9,651 nt of DNA from Chthoniobacteraceae bacterium (GCA_947478975.1 CANJYI010000078.1:1-9651); one strand, 5' to 3'. Shown: positions 1 through 7,912, numbered from the stretch's first letter. Notes: a model not told the origin generated them from the letters alone. Numbers and translations: made by a program.

Positions 1-3000
1 TCACCGATAGGCTCAACCGGGACCCGGAATTGACCGTCACGCTGACGGGTTGGACCGTGATGGCCACCGGCACCTGCATAGTGAGGGTAGCCGTGGCGCT
101 GGTGGCACTTCCGGCCACATTGCTCACCACCACGCTATAATCTCCGCAATTCGCTACGGTGGCCGATGCAATCACGTAACTGCTGGCGGTTGCGCCCGCA
201 ATATTCACGCCGCCCTTCTTCCACTGGTAAGTGAACGGGGCTGTGCCCGTGGCGGTGACGGAGAAGGAAACCGAAACTCCGGAGCGGACCGTCCGCAAAA
301 GCGGCTGCTGTGTGATGGTCACGGGAGAGTTGAGGGTCAAAACCGCCGGTTGGCTGGTGGCCGTTCCCAGAGAGTTGGTCACCACCACCTGATAGCTGCC
401 CGCATCGCCACTGCCCACCGAGGCAATCGCGTAGCTTGCGTTCGTCCCGCCGGTGATTGGAGCACCGTCTTTGCTCCACTGGTAGCTGAGGGGAGCCAAG
501 CCAGAAGCCCAAACCGAAAAGGATGCCGAGGCTCCTGGGTTTACCGCGAGCGAATTGGGCTGGGAGAGGATAGCCGGGGCCGAATCCTCATTCACGCCGC
601 CGCCATCTCCGCCGGCGAAACTGGCCGTCACATCCGTGGCGGTCTTTGCCACCTTGTAGGTCATGTAGCCGCCGACGATCTCGGTCTGGATAAAGTGCAT
701 GTACCCGTTGAAGGCGGCCCCCCGTTTGAAGGCGGGGTTGCCCGTGATCCCAAGGCTGAACCAGTCCAGACCGTTGCGAGTCAGCTGCAGATTGGTCGTG
801 CTGTCCGTCTTGGATTCTCGGGCGAGGGCAAAATTCTGGTTGGCTAGGATGAAGAAGTCGTACCCCCGGGTCTCTTTGACCGTGCTGACCGAGGTGAACA
901 CCTGTCCAGAGTCGGTGACCTTCGAAAGGTACATGTTCCAGCCGCCCACATAGAAGTTGCCGTCAAAGTACGCGCAGTCCTGGGCGTCCGCGTTGAGGCT
1001 GGTGGTGAAGGTCGTCCAAGTGGCGCCGTGGTTGCTTGAAAAAGCGGTCATGACGATCGGCACGCCCGAGGTGCTTCCGCTCATGAGCACGTTGCCGGCG
1101 CCGTCGGTCGCCACGGCCTTCCAGCTGCCCGTCTGCGGCATGGGCACCGCCACCTTCGTCCACGTCACGCCGTTGGTGGAGAGCAGCACGTAGTTGTTGG
1201 TCGAATCGCCCCCCATCGCGATGAAGTTGGTGCCCGTCCAGATTAACTTGGAGAGGGTCGAGGCAGCCGCCGGAGCGTAGGAGTTCCACGTGGCCCCTTG
1301 GTCCTGCGAAAAAAAGAGCTTCACCGTCTTGTCCGCATCCTTGGTGGCAAGCACCACCAGAGTCGAACCGTCGGAGGCCGCGTCAAACATACTGTACCCC
1401 GTCGATCCCGTGACAGAGAGCTTCGTCCAGTTGGTGCCGTCTGTGGTTTTGTACAGGGCCTCGTAACTGCCCATAGCGTAGAGCGCCGTTCCGTCGATGT
1501 TGCGAATGCTGTTCAACCCGCCGCCCCTCCAGTTGGGCAGTGCCGCCGAGCTGATAGCACGCAGGGGATCCTCGACGCTGATGCTGGCCGTCGCGGTGGC
1601 CGTTCCTCCCCGTTTGTCGGTGACGATCACCTTGACGCTGTACACTCCGCCGGCGGTGAAGGTCTTGGTCTGGGCGGCCACGGCGGTGTTGGCGATGCTC
1701 CCGTCCCCGAAGTTCCAGTGGTAGGCCAGAGAATCGCCGTCAGCATCCGTGGCCGTGGCACTCATGCTCAGGGCAGTACGGGCGGTGCCAGTGGCCGGAA
1801 CGGTCAAAACCAGACCGGAGGGGGCGCGGTTGCCGGTGAAGGGGCCGAACTTGACCTCCGTCTCCACGTACACGTTGGGCGCGGTCCCGCGAAGGGCAAG
1901 GGCCGTCACGGAAACTCCTCCCACCGCGTCACAGAAGGTTTTTCCAATCACCAAGCCACCGTCTGAATTCACGTCCCGGGTTTCAGGAGTCAAATCCAAC
2001 ATGTGGCTCTGCGTGGAATCATACCAGCCGGGCTCCTGGTTTTCCTTCACCCAAACCACCTGCAACCCCCGGCCGATTGTCGGAAGATTGTTGTAGTTGG
2101 CGCGGTGCGTGATCGAAAAGAGCTGCCCGGAGACGCCGCCGCCGCGTCTCACCCGGAGCCCTTGGGAAAGAGGTGTGCCCGCGTCCGACTCGGTCAGCCC
2201 CATGTCAGGGTAGTCGTACCGATAGACGCGATAAATCCCAGGCGCGCTTACCTCCTGATACTCTGGGGTGTCGCGCCAACCGATGCTCCAGAGCGCGTGC
2301 ATGCGCCAGTAGCCTTGGGGGTAGACGCCACCGCCCATGATGTCCATCTGGTCCCCATACTCCTTGTGGGCGCCACTGGCCGAGAGCGGATCCGTCACGC
2401 CGGCATTGAGCACCCAGGAATTGGCGTGGGGCAGGCCGTAGCAGTGCCCGTATTCATGACACCAGAGGCCCTGGCCCAGACAATTGGTAATCCAGCATCT
2501 CCAGGCTCCCGCCAATCCCCGGCCCGCATATCCAGCCGCCCCGTTGGACGTTTCAACAAAGGAGGTCCAGATGTCGATGTCGTCGGGATTCCCCCCCATC
2601 GTGGTGCGGTAGTAGTCTTTGAGCTTCTCCAGCAGGGCCACCCCTTCGTTGGGATACTGGGTCTTGCTCAAAACGACCGCGCTGGTAGGCATCACGATCT
2701 CAAACTCCGACTTACCACGGGAGATCTGCTGGATGTACTGGTCCACGCCGGCGGTGATCGCCCGAAGGGAGGGAACGTACTTGGTCGTGTCCCAGGCGTC
2801 CTGGGTGTATTTGATGGGGGCGACGAACACCTTCTTGGGGGTGCACGTCCAGGCCCGGTTGTAGCCCGAAAAAACAAAGGCCAGAAGCGGCGCGTAGGTC
2901 TCGGGCGTGATCACCTCTGTGACCGAGCCCCGGGCAATCCCGGCAAGGCCCATCTGGTCAAAATAGCGCGTCACAGGCTTCGGGTTGACCGAAGTGTCAA

Positions 3001-3928
3001 TCGCCCGCAACAAAGCCCGGGCCTGACCCAGTTCTTCGGTGCTGGCAAACCAGTGCACGCTGCCCGAATAAACCGCGGCGATCTCCGGATCCGCGGGAAG
3101 CCCTGAAACCGGGCTGGTCTCCCGGCCGAAGCTGCTTTCCCCGAACAAACTCACCGCGGCCTCGATGTCCGCGACGGCCAACTGCTGCATGGAGTCCTCT
3201 CCCAGCACCTGCCTGTTATCGAGCGCATAACCGTGCAGCGTCGTCTGCTGTTTGCCCGGGTAAGCGGCCAACCGGGCCCCGTAGGAGTAACTCTCCATCT
3301 GATCCTCTGTGCCCACCTGCAGCACCACCCGCCCGGCGGGCCCCTGCTGCTCGCCCTTGAGAGGAACCCCCGTGTTGCACACGCCGTTTTCGTCGACGCT
3401 CATGCTCCTGAGAACGTCAAAGGACGTCTGCACGTTAAAGGGTCGCTCCATTTTGGCCTGCACCGAGGCCGGCAGTGCCACGTAATCCCGCAGAGGAATC
3501 CCGAGCTCAAAGGCCAGCTTCGGGTCAATCTGCATCAGTCCCTTGAGAACGGCCGCCCGCTCCTCAGCCAAAAATACGCCCTCCTCCTCCAAGGCCAGTT
3601 TCTCATCCGCGCCCGCGGCACGCCACTTCTCCATCCACTGTTCAAACCGGTCCCATTCCTGCGGCCGTCCTGCGGTTTGGCCGGGCTGTGTAGGCGCAGG
3701 GGCGGCTGCGTTCGGAACGGTCGCGATCGCCGGCAATACGGCCGTGGCGGGAACGGCCGAGGCTGTAGCGGCAGCCGTGGGCTCGGCCGGCTGCACTTCG
3801 GTGGAAAGCGAGGAAGACGCTTTTGCATCCGCCCCCCCCTTCGCCTCGCCAGCCGGGTGCATCATCTGGCGGACGGTCCAGCCGAAGACAATCCCGAGAA
3901 AAGCAAGGACAAGGTGAAATTTACGCAT
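1..3928 (-). CDS. Secreted metzincin-type zinc metalloprotease with PKD, Asp-box propeller-like and Ig-like domains (C-terminus outside window)
   Basis: The frame is open from an ATG at 3928 to the left edge, giving 1309 visible residues. The N-terminus (MRKFHLVLAFLGIVFGW) is a signal peptide or anchor, followed by an Ala/Pro-rich linker to about residue 85. The catalytic domain carries HEYGHCYGLPH at 491-501, which fits the metzincin zinc signature HExxHxxGxxH (ligands H491, H495, H501; base E492). EYGDQMDIMGGG follows, with the presumed Met-turn methionine at 531. This resembles gametolysin (M11)/M6-like secreted proteases. Next come a PKD domain (about 700-785, core WNFGDG at 738-743), an Asp-box region with Trp at 834, 881, 923 and 971 (best copy SQDQGATW), Ig-like domains at about 1117-1200 and 1203-1288, and the start of a third. 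No Shine-Dalgarno precedes the ATG, but this start gives the signal peptide. A secreted protease acting on extracellular protein or glycoprotein is inferred; the substrate is unknown. The C-terminus may carry more Ig repeats or a sorting signal. Confidence 0.9.
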   Translation of the reverse strand, partial: MRKFHLVLAFLGIVFGWTVRQMMHPAGEAKGGADAKASSSLSTEVQPAEPTAAATASAVPATAVLPAIATVPNAAAPAPTQPGQTAGRPQEWDRFEQWMEKWRAAGADEKLALEEEGVFLAEERAAVLKGLMQIDPKLAFELGIPLRDYVALPASVQAKMERPFNVQTSFDVLRSMSVDENGVCNTGVPLKGEQQGPAGRVVLQVGTEDQMESYSYGARLAAYPGKQQTTLHGYALDNRQVLGEDSMQQLAVADIEAAVSLFGESSFGRETSPVSGLPADPEIAAVYSGSVHWFASTEELGQARALLRAIDTSVNPKPVTRYFDQMGLAGIARGSVTEVITPETYAPLLAFVFSGYNRAWTCTPKKVFVAPIKYTQDAWDTTKYVPSLRAITAGVDQYIQQISRGKSEFEIVMPTSAVVLSKTQYPNEGVALLEKLKDYYRTTMGGNPDDIDIWTSFVETSNGAAGYAGRGLAGAWRCWITNCLGQGLWCHEYGHCYGLPHANSWVLNAGVTDPLSASGAHKEYGDQMDIMGGGVYPQGYWRMHALWSIGWRDTPEYQEVSAPGIYRVYRYDYPDMGLTESDAGTPLSQGLRVRRGGGVSGQLFSITHRANYNNLPTIGRGLQVVWVKENQEPGWYDSTQSHMLDLTPETRDVNSDGGLVIGKTFCDAVGGVSVTALALRGTAPNVYVETEVKFGPFTGNRAPSGLVLTVPATGTARTALSMSATATDADGDSLAYHWNFGDGSIANTAVAAQTKTFTAGGVYSVKVIVTDKRGGTATATASISVEDPLRAISSAALPNWRGGGLNSIRNIDGTALYAMGSYEALYKTTDGTNWTKLSVTGSTGYSMFDAASDGSTLVVLATKDADKTVKLFFSQDQGATWNSYAPAAASTLSKLIWTGTNFIAMGGDSTNNYVLLSTNGVTWTKVAVPMPQTGSWKAVATDGAGNVLMSGSTSGVPIVMTAFSSNHGATWTTFTTSLNADAQDCAYFDGNFYVGGWNMYLSKVTDSGQVFTSVSTVKETRGYDFFILANQNFALARESKTDSTTNLQLTRNGLDWFSLGITGNPAFKRGAAFNGYMHFIQTEIVGGYMTYKVAKTATDVTASFAGGDGGGVNEDSAPAILSQPNSLAVNPGASASFSVWASGLAPLSYQWSKDGAPITGGTNASYAIASVGSGDAGSYQVVVTNSLGTATSQPAVLTLNSPVTITQQPLLRTVRSGVSVSFSVTATGTAPFTYQWKKGGVNIAGATASSYVIASATVANCGDYSVVVSNVAGSATSATATLTMQVPVAITVQPVSVTVNSGSRLSLSV

Positions 3929-4205
3929 AGAGAAGGAGCGGTGGGGTAGCGAAGGATTCGACCCCGCGCTGCGGAAGAATACCGTGGTCTAATCGGAACA
4001 AGCGAGGGTTCCCTTTAGGGGGAAAGCCGATGCCCCCCAAATCTACCCAGCCACAGACCGCCCAAGGGCCCACTCCATGGTCAACGGAGGAACCAGATTC
4101 TGAGAGGCAGGTCACCCCGGCTCCGCCATCTGAGGGCACCCCAGGTCCCGTCACCCCTCTCAAAAGGCACGCCGCTGCCTTGAAAAAGAAAACCGCCCAA
4201 AAAAC
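3929..4205 (-). other. Intergenic region upstream of the protease gene
   Basis: This 277-nt gap separates the stop of the DUF6600-like gene from the protease ATG and must hold any dedicated protease promoter. I could not find a convincing -35/-10 pair. On the minus strand it holds a weak terminator-like hairpin near the upstream gene (4164-4181) and a GGGGT/ACCCC stem (3943-3947 with 3961-3965, 13-nt loop) about 15 nt before the start codon. A tRNA-T-arm-like string, GGTCGAATCC, overlaps that hairpin. An 80-codon frame with a TTG start crosses the region but has no gene-like features. Confidence 0.6.
4164..4181 (-). terminator. Weak candidate terminator after the DUF6600-like gene
   Basis: On the minus strand AAGGCA and TGCCTT form a 6-bp stem around a GCGGCG loop, 24 nt after the stop at 4206. 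The downstream T-tract is only TTTT, partly inside the stem, so termination would be weak. Partial read-through into the protease gene is possible. Confidence 0.35.
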
Positions 4206-6170
4206 TCAGGGGGTTCCGGGAACATACCCCGGATCTCCGGGCTTTTTCTTTTGCCCGGCCCCAGCCGGCGCGGCAGGTGCAGGCGCGCTCGGAGGCGCGG
4301 CGCTGGGCACTGGCGGAGCGCTTTGCGGACGTCCTCCTCCCGGGATTCCCGCGCCGCCCATGCCCGCCGGAGCCCCCGGGGAGGGCTGCTGCTGCTGCTG
4401 CTGGGGGGCCGTACGCTGAAAACGAGCGGGCTGGTCTGCCATTGCCGGAGGTTGGCTTGCGCGGGGAAGCGGCGCCGCCTGTACAGGAGCGATTCCGCCG
4501 CCACTCCTCCCAGCGCCGCCGAAGGGCACTTCCTGTGCGCCGCCTCTGGAGGGAGCGCCGACCGCGCTTCCGGCACCTTGCTGGGAAAAACTCGACCCAC
4601 TGCGGGAACCTTGCGGTTGCGAAAATCCTGGTGGCAACTCACTGCTGGGCCGCGCTGGGGAAACCGCATTCCCTGGCACCGCCCCAATGCCATTCCCGTT
4701 GACGGCATCCGGCCTAAGTTGCGTCTTGGGCCGCGCCTCAGGATCCTGCGGCGCTTGGCCGCCTCGCGCAGCCTGATTTGGGAGATAGGGCTGTCCAGCC
4801 TGCCCCCCGGGAACCGCCGTTCGCTCGGGAAACCCACCGGCCACGGGGCGCGGCAGGGTCTTGGAACTGGGTTCCGGACGCACCGTCTGCTGCCCACCGA
4901 AGCTCCCCCCAGGCACAATGTCTGCGTTGGGAGATCCACTCTGAAGCGGTCGCCCGAAAGTCCCCCGGTCTGCGCCCACCTCAGAAACGGGAGCAGGACT
5001 TCCCAGCGGCGACATTTGCTGGAATGCCGGCGACTGGGGCTTGACGGGCAGCGCCTTGGGAACAAAAGAAGGACGCTCCCCGCCGGGAGAATCGCCGGCC
5101 CGCAACACCTTGTCCGAACGCCCGCCGCCAGCCCAGGGTGCTGGCGCAGGCGTCGAGGCAATCTCGTTGAGAGCAGCCCGCTTCTCGGCCGAGGTGGGTG
5201 CAGTCAAGCGGATGGACGGTCCGCCGGGATCCTTAGCCGCGCCCGAAAGGGGCGGCGTTGCGCGGTGCTGCTCCCACTCCTTGCTGATGTGGGTTTTGAG
5301 GCGTTCATTTCCAGAAGCGTCGGAATACCAGCCCTTGGATACCGAAACGTTCGAAGGCGGAGCCGGGAAGTTTCGCACCGCCGCGCCAAACTCCACCCGT
5401 CTCGGGGCGGGCAGTACCAAAATATTGTTGTACACAAAGTTCTGCACCCCTCCACCGCTCCCCTGCAGACTCCGGTAGTGCCGCACGTTTTCCTCCCGGG
5501 CCACCCGCAAAAGCGGCACCCCCCCGGAGGCATGCTCCGACACCCAGCCATACCTCGGCCCGCCACAATACACCGTGTTGTTGCGCACCGTGATGTTGGT
5601 CACATTCTCGGTGCGGACCATGATCACCGCGTTTCGTGAAGGCCTCAGCAACACGTCGGTCAACACGGGCGCTGAAAAATCACGCACTGCGCAAAAGCGA
5701 TAGTAAGCCGGGCCTATTTCAGTGTGCACATCCACCCAGCTGCTGATGCCCCTTTGCGGTTGCCACGGAACCTCCGGCGGAAGGGGCGCCCATCCGATGT
5801 AGTCCTCACCCGTGCGCCAAGACACCCAGGCAGGCGACCAGTCCGCCCCCGGCACCCAGCACCAACCGCGGCTGGACAGCAGCCACCGGCCGTAGTGGTA
5901 AACAATGCTCCCAAACGGCTCGTGACTCACCCAAGTCCAGCCGACATCCGTGTACGCCCAGTACCCGTCAGTGTAGGGCGACCACCCCTCCTCCACCTCT
6001 GGCCTCCAGCAGGGGCCGTGCCCCGCTATGTTGATCCAGTCGCCGTAGGGGGCCAATGAATCGTAGAAAAAGGCGAACCCCTCCTCTCCGAGCGCCTCCT
6101 GCGCGTGAGCCGAAGGAACCGCCACGCTTAAAGCCGCCACCACCACAGCCAAGGGTTGCGAATATCGCAT
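4206..6170 (-). CDS. Exported Trp-rich DUF6600-like protein with long Pro/Gly/Gln-rich tail
   Basis: 654 residues from an ATG at 6170. Residues 1-23 are a classical signal peptide ending in the AHA|Q cleavage motif, so the mature protein is exported. Residues about 41-135 are dense in Trp, Tyr and Gly, with successive motifs GYWAYTDVGWTWV, YHYGRW, GWCWVPG, WSPAWVSWR and IGWAPLPPE. This is the pattern of DUF6600 (YXWXXW-type) proteins common in Verrucomicrobiota and some Proteobacteria, whose function is unknown. A segment at about 188-222 (NITVRNNTVYCGG) continues the family-like region. From about residue 300 to the end the protein is low complexity, rich in Pro, Gly, Ser, Ala and Gln, with a six-Gln run, and is probably disordered. 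No Shine-Dalgarno is seen; an A6 run lies directly upstream of the start. A cell-envelope or extracellular role is inferred. No catalytic motif is visible. Confidence 0.92.
   Translation of the reverse strand: MRYSQPLAVVVAALSVAVPSAHAQEALGEEGFAFFYDSLAPYGDWINIAGHGPCWRPEVEEGWSPYTDGYWAYTDVGWTWVSHEPFGSIVYHYGRWLLSSRGWCWVPGADWSPAWVSWRTGEDYIGWAPLPPEVPWQPQRGISSWVDVHTEIGPAYYRFCAVRDFSAPVLTDVLLRPSRNAVIMVRTENVTNITVRNNTVYCGGPRYGWVSEHASGGVPLLRVAREENVRHYRSLQGSGGGVQNFVYNNILVLPAPRRVEFGAAVRNFPAPPSNVSVSKGWYSDASGNERLKTHISKEWEQHRATPPLSGAAKDPGGPSIRLTAPTSAEKRAALNEIASTPAPAPWAGGGRSDKVLRAGDSPGGERPSFVPKALPVKPQSPAFQQMSPLGSPAPVSEVGADRGTFGRPLQSGSPNADIVPGGSFGGQQTVRPEPSSKTLPRPVAGGFPERTAVPGGQAGQPYLPNQAARGGQAPQDPEARPKTQLRPDAVNGNGIGAVPGNAVSPARPSSELPPGFSQPQGSRSGSSFSQQGAGSAVGAPSRGGAQEVPFGGAGRSGGGIAPVQAAPLPRASQPPAMADQPARFQRTAPQQQQQQPSPGAPAGMGGAGIPGGGRPQSAPPVPSAAPPSAPAPAAPAGAGQKKKPGDPGYVPGTP
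4386..4403 (-). repeat. Trinucleotide repeat (CAG)6 encoding polyglutamine
   Basis: Six CTG units on the plus strand read as (CAG)6 on the coding strand and encode QQQQQQ in the disordered tail of the DUF6600-like protein. Because the unit is three bases, length changes would keep the frame. Confidence 0.9.
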
Positions 6171-6224
6171 ATGTTTTTTGGGGGAAAGCGGACGCGGCGG
6201 GAGTGAAGCCGGCGCTCTGGGGAA

Positions 6225-6255
6225 AGTCTAGCACGACCCGCAACCGGTGCCACAA
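6225..6255 (-). promoter_or_regulatory. Possible promoter of the DUF6600-like gene
   Basis: On the minus strand TTGTGG (6255-6250) lies 19 nt from TAGACT (6230-6225), and the latter is preceded by TGC, making an extended -10 element. It sits about 55 nt before the start codon and downstream of the rplQ terminator, where a promoter is needed. The match is imperfect and the spacer is long. Confidence 0.25.
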
Positions 6256-6298
6256 CGATTTGCCCCCACCAAGTCAAGAAGCAGCGCCTCCCGGAGAC

Positions 6299-6333
6299 AA
6301 AAAGAGCGCCCTCCCGGTGTGGGAGAGCGCTCT
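6299..6333 (-). terminator. Rho-independent terminator of the rpoA-rplQ operon
   Basis: Read on the minus strand, AGAGCGCTCTCCC pairs over its full 13 positions (one T-G wobble) with GGGAGGGCGCTCT around a 5-nt ACACC loop. It is followed directly by a T-tract (five Ts counting the last stem base). The plus strand lacks a T-tract after the stem, so this works for minus-strand transcription only. It lies 67 nt past the rplQ stop. Confidence 0.93.
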
Positions 6334-6363
6334 CAAAGGGCTGAAACCTTGCCTGAAAGCGAG

Positions 6364-6383
6364 CCCGGCGGAAAACCGCCCGG
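6364..6383 (-). other. Accessory hairpin just after the rplQ stop
   Basis: GGCGG and CCGCC form a 5-bp stem around a TTTT loop (minus strand), with two more G-C pairs beyond one mismatch. It starts about 17 nt after the stop codon and 31 nt ahead of the strong terminator. There is no T-tract, so it is more likely a 3'-end stabilising structure than a terminator. Confidence 0.5.
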
Positions 6384-6399
6384 CCCGCCTTACGGGAGA

Positions 6400-6816
6400 C
6401 TAAGCTCCGGCTGTTGCAGTTGCCTCGGTCGAGACAGGCGCCTCGGCCGCTACCGGGGTGTGATCCACCCACTCCAAAAACGCCATTTCAGCGGCGTCGC
6501 TGTTGCGGTTGCCCAGCTTGATGATGCGGGTGTAGCCACCGTGGCGGCCTGCGGTGCGGGGAGCCACCTTGTCAAAAAGGTCACGCACCGCATCCTTGTT
6601 GTGGAGCAGGTACGAGAGCGCGAGACGCCGAGCATGCAGCGTGTTCTTGCGCCCGATGGTGACGAGCTTTTCGGCAAAGGGGCGCACGGCGCGGGCCTTG
6701 GCGAGGGTTGTTTTGATACGGCTGTGTTCAATCAGGCTGATTACCTGGTTGGCCAGCAGCGCGTCGCGATGGGCCTGCGAACGGCCAAGTTTCACGGTTT
6801 TCCGTTGGTGACGCAT
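6400..6816 (-). CDS. rplQ: 50S ribosomal protein L17 (bL17)
   Basis: 138 residues, starting MRHQRKTVKLGRSQAHRDAL, the diagnostic L17 N-terminus (MRH..kLgR...HR.al). The body matches the family throughout: LIEHSRIKTTLAKAR, RPFAEKLVTIGRK, RRLALSYLL, and GRHGGYTRIIKLGNRNSDAAEMAFLEWV near the end (about residues 90-117). L17 is a large-subunit protein near the peptide exit tunnel. The protein is slightly longer than E. coli L17 (127 residues) because of an Ala/Thr/Glu-rich tail after about residue 120. The ATG lies 24 nt after the rpoA stop across an AT-rich spacer without a Shine-Dalgarno. Co-transcription with rpoA and the strong downstream terminator make this the last gene of the operon. Confidence 0.98.
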   Translation of the reverse strand: MRHQRKTVKLGRSQAHRDALLANQVISLIEHSRIKTTLAKARAVRPFAEKLVTIGRKNTLHARRLALSYLLHNKDAVRDLFDKVAPRTAGRHGGYTRIIKLGNRNSDAAEMAFLEWVDHTPVAAEAPVSTEATATAGA

Positions 6817-6840
6817 AATAAGGGCAGTTTTAGATTTAGG

Positions 6841-7860
6841 TTAGCGAGGGACCAGCGAGGTCTCGGGTGAGTTAGGCTCCACAAGCCCGGAGTCGAACTT
6901 CATCCCAAGGGAGAGGCCCAGCTGGTGCAGCTTGTCCTTGATCTCGTTGAGCGATTTCTTACCGAAGTTCCGATACTTGAGCATTTCGCTCTCAGACTTC
7001 TGCGCAAGCTGTCCGACAGTGGTGATGTTGGCGTTGTTGAGGCAGTTGGCAGCACGCACGGAGAGCTCAATTTCATTGACGCTCATATTCAGCAGCTTCT
7101 TGAGCTTCTGGTTTTCCTGGCTCTGCTGCGGCTGTTCCTCTGTGAACTCCACTGCGTTCTCGTCGTAGCCATAGAACGGCTCGAAGTGACGCTTCAAGAT
7201 GCTGGAGGACTGCACCAAGGCGTCCTCGGGAGAGATCCGGCCATCCGTCCAGATCTCGAGAATCAAACGATCATAGTCCGTGCGCTGGCCAACACGGGTG
7301 TTCTCCACTGCGTACTTCACGCGGGTGACGGGAGAGAAAATCGAGTCCAAGGCGATCACGCCGATGGGCTGGTCGGGGCGCTTGTTCTGGTCGCCGGTGG
7401 AGAAACCACGGCCCACGCGCACTTCGAGTTCGGCCTCAAACTTCACCTTCTTGTCGAGGGTGCAGATCAACAGGTCCTTGTTGACGACTTCGCACTGAGC
7501 AGAGTCCTGGATGTCGCCTGCGGTCACTGCGCCTTCCTTGTTTACAGAGATGTGCAGGTTGCGGATCTCATGGTCGTGCGCCTTGAATTTGACCCGCTTG
7601 AGGTTCAACACGATGTCGGTGACGTCTTCGACCACGTGGGGAAGCGTCTGGAACTCATGGTTGGCTCCCGTAATCTTCACTGCGGTGATAGATGCGCCTT
7701 CCAAGGAGGAAAGCAGCACGCGGCGCAGCGAATTGCCCACCGTGTGGCCGTATCCGGCCTCGAAGGGTTCAGCGATGAACTTCGCGTAGGTATCGGTGCG
7801 GGACGCCTCGTCCTTAACGAGGGAGGACGGCATTTCAAATCGGCCAAGACGAACTGACAT
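6841..7860 (-). CDS. rpoA: DNA-directed RNA polymerase subunit alpha
   Basis: 339 residues from the ATG at 7860 (MSVRLGRFEMPSSLV). The frame is open a further 33 codons to a TTG at 7959, but that stretch has no RpoA similarity and the start chosen fits the family length (E. coli 329). The N-terminal assembly domain contains FEAGYGHTVGNSLRRVLLSS, the conserved GxTxGNxLRRxLLSS dimerisation motif. The C-terminal domain contains SVRAANCL, with R269 equivalent to the DNA-binding Arg265 of E. coli, then YRNFGKKSLNEIKDKL and LGLSLGM. The linker is Gln/Glu-rich (EEQPQQSQENQ), consistent with a flexible tether. Alpha nucleates core polymerase assembly and contacts UP elements and activators. The usual alpha-operon neighbours rpsM, rpsK and rpsD are absent upstream; an unrelated HEAT-like gene lies there instead. 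No Shine-Dalgarno is seen before the ATG. Confidence 0.98.
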   Translation of the reverse strand: MSVRLGRFEMPSSLVKDEASRTDTYAKFIAEPFEAGYGHTVGNSLRRVLLSSLEGASITAVKITGANHEFQTLPHVVEDVTDIVLNLKRVKFKAHDHEIRNLHISVNKEGAVTAGDIQDSAQCEVVNKDLLICTLDKKVKFEAELEVRVGRGFSTGDQNKRPDQPIGVIALDSIFSPVTRVKYAVENTRVGQRTDYDRLILEIWTDGRISPEDALVQSSSILKRHFEPFYGYDENAVEFTEEQPQQSQENQKLKKLLNMSVNEIELSVRAANCLNNANITTVGQLAQKSESEMLKYRNFGKKSLNEIKDKLHQLGLSLGMKFDSGLVEPNSPETSLVPR

Positions 7861-7912
7861 GGTATTTAGGACCGCCCGAAGACGGATTTTAACTAGGATT
7901 TCACCGGGTTTC

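Noticed and set aside
50..3949. Many plus-strand frames of 75-370 codons across the protease gene
   Set aside because: They are antisense shadows of a GC-rich gene; their translations show no domains, while the minus frame gives signal peptide, protease motif, PKD and Ig domains without a stop.
3921..4163. 80-codon minus-strand frame between the DUF6600-like gene and the protease
   Set aside because: TTG start inside a hairpin, no ribosome site, no domain or hydrophobic segment, and it overlaps the protease start.
4251..5639. A 462-codon plus-strand open frame, and a 333-codon minus-strand frame at 4160-5161, overlapping the DUF6600-like gene
   Set aside because: Both lie over the GC-rich low-complexity tail, are Arg/Pro/Gly-rich with no domain, and lack signals; the frame with the signal peptide and Trp-rich domain explains the locus.
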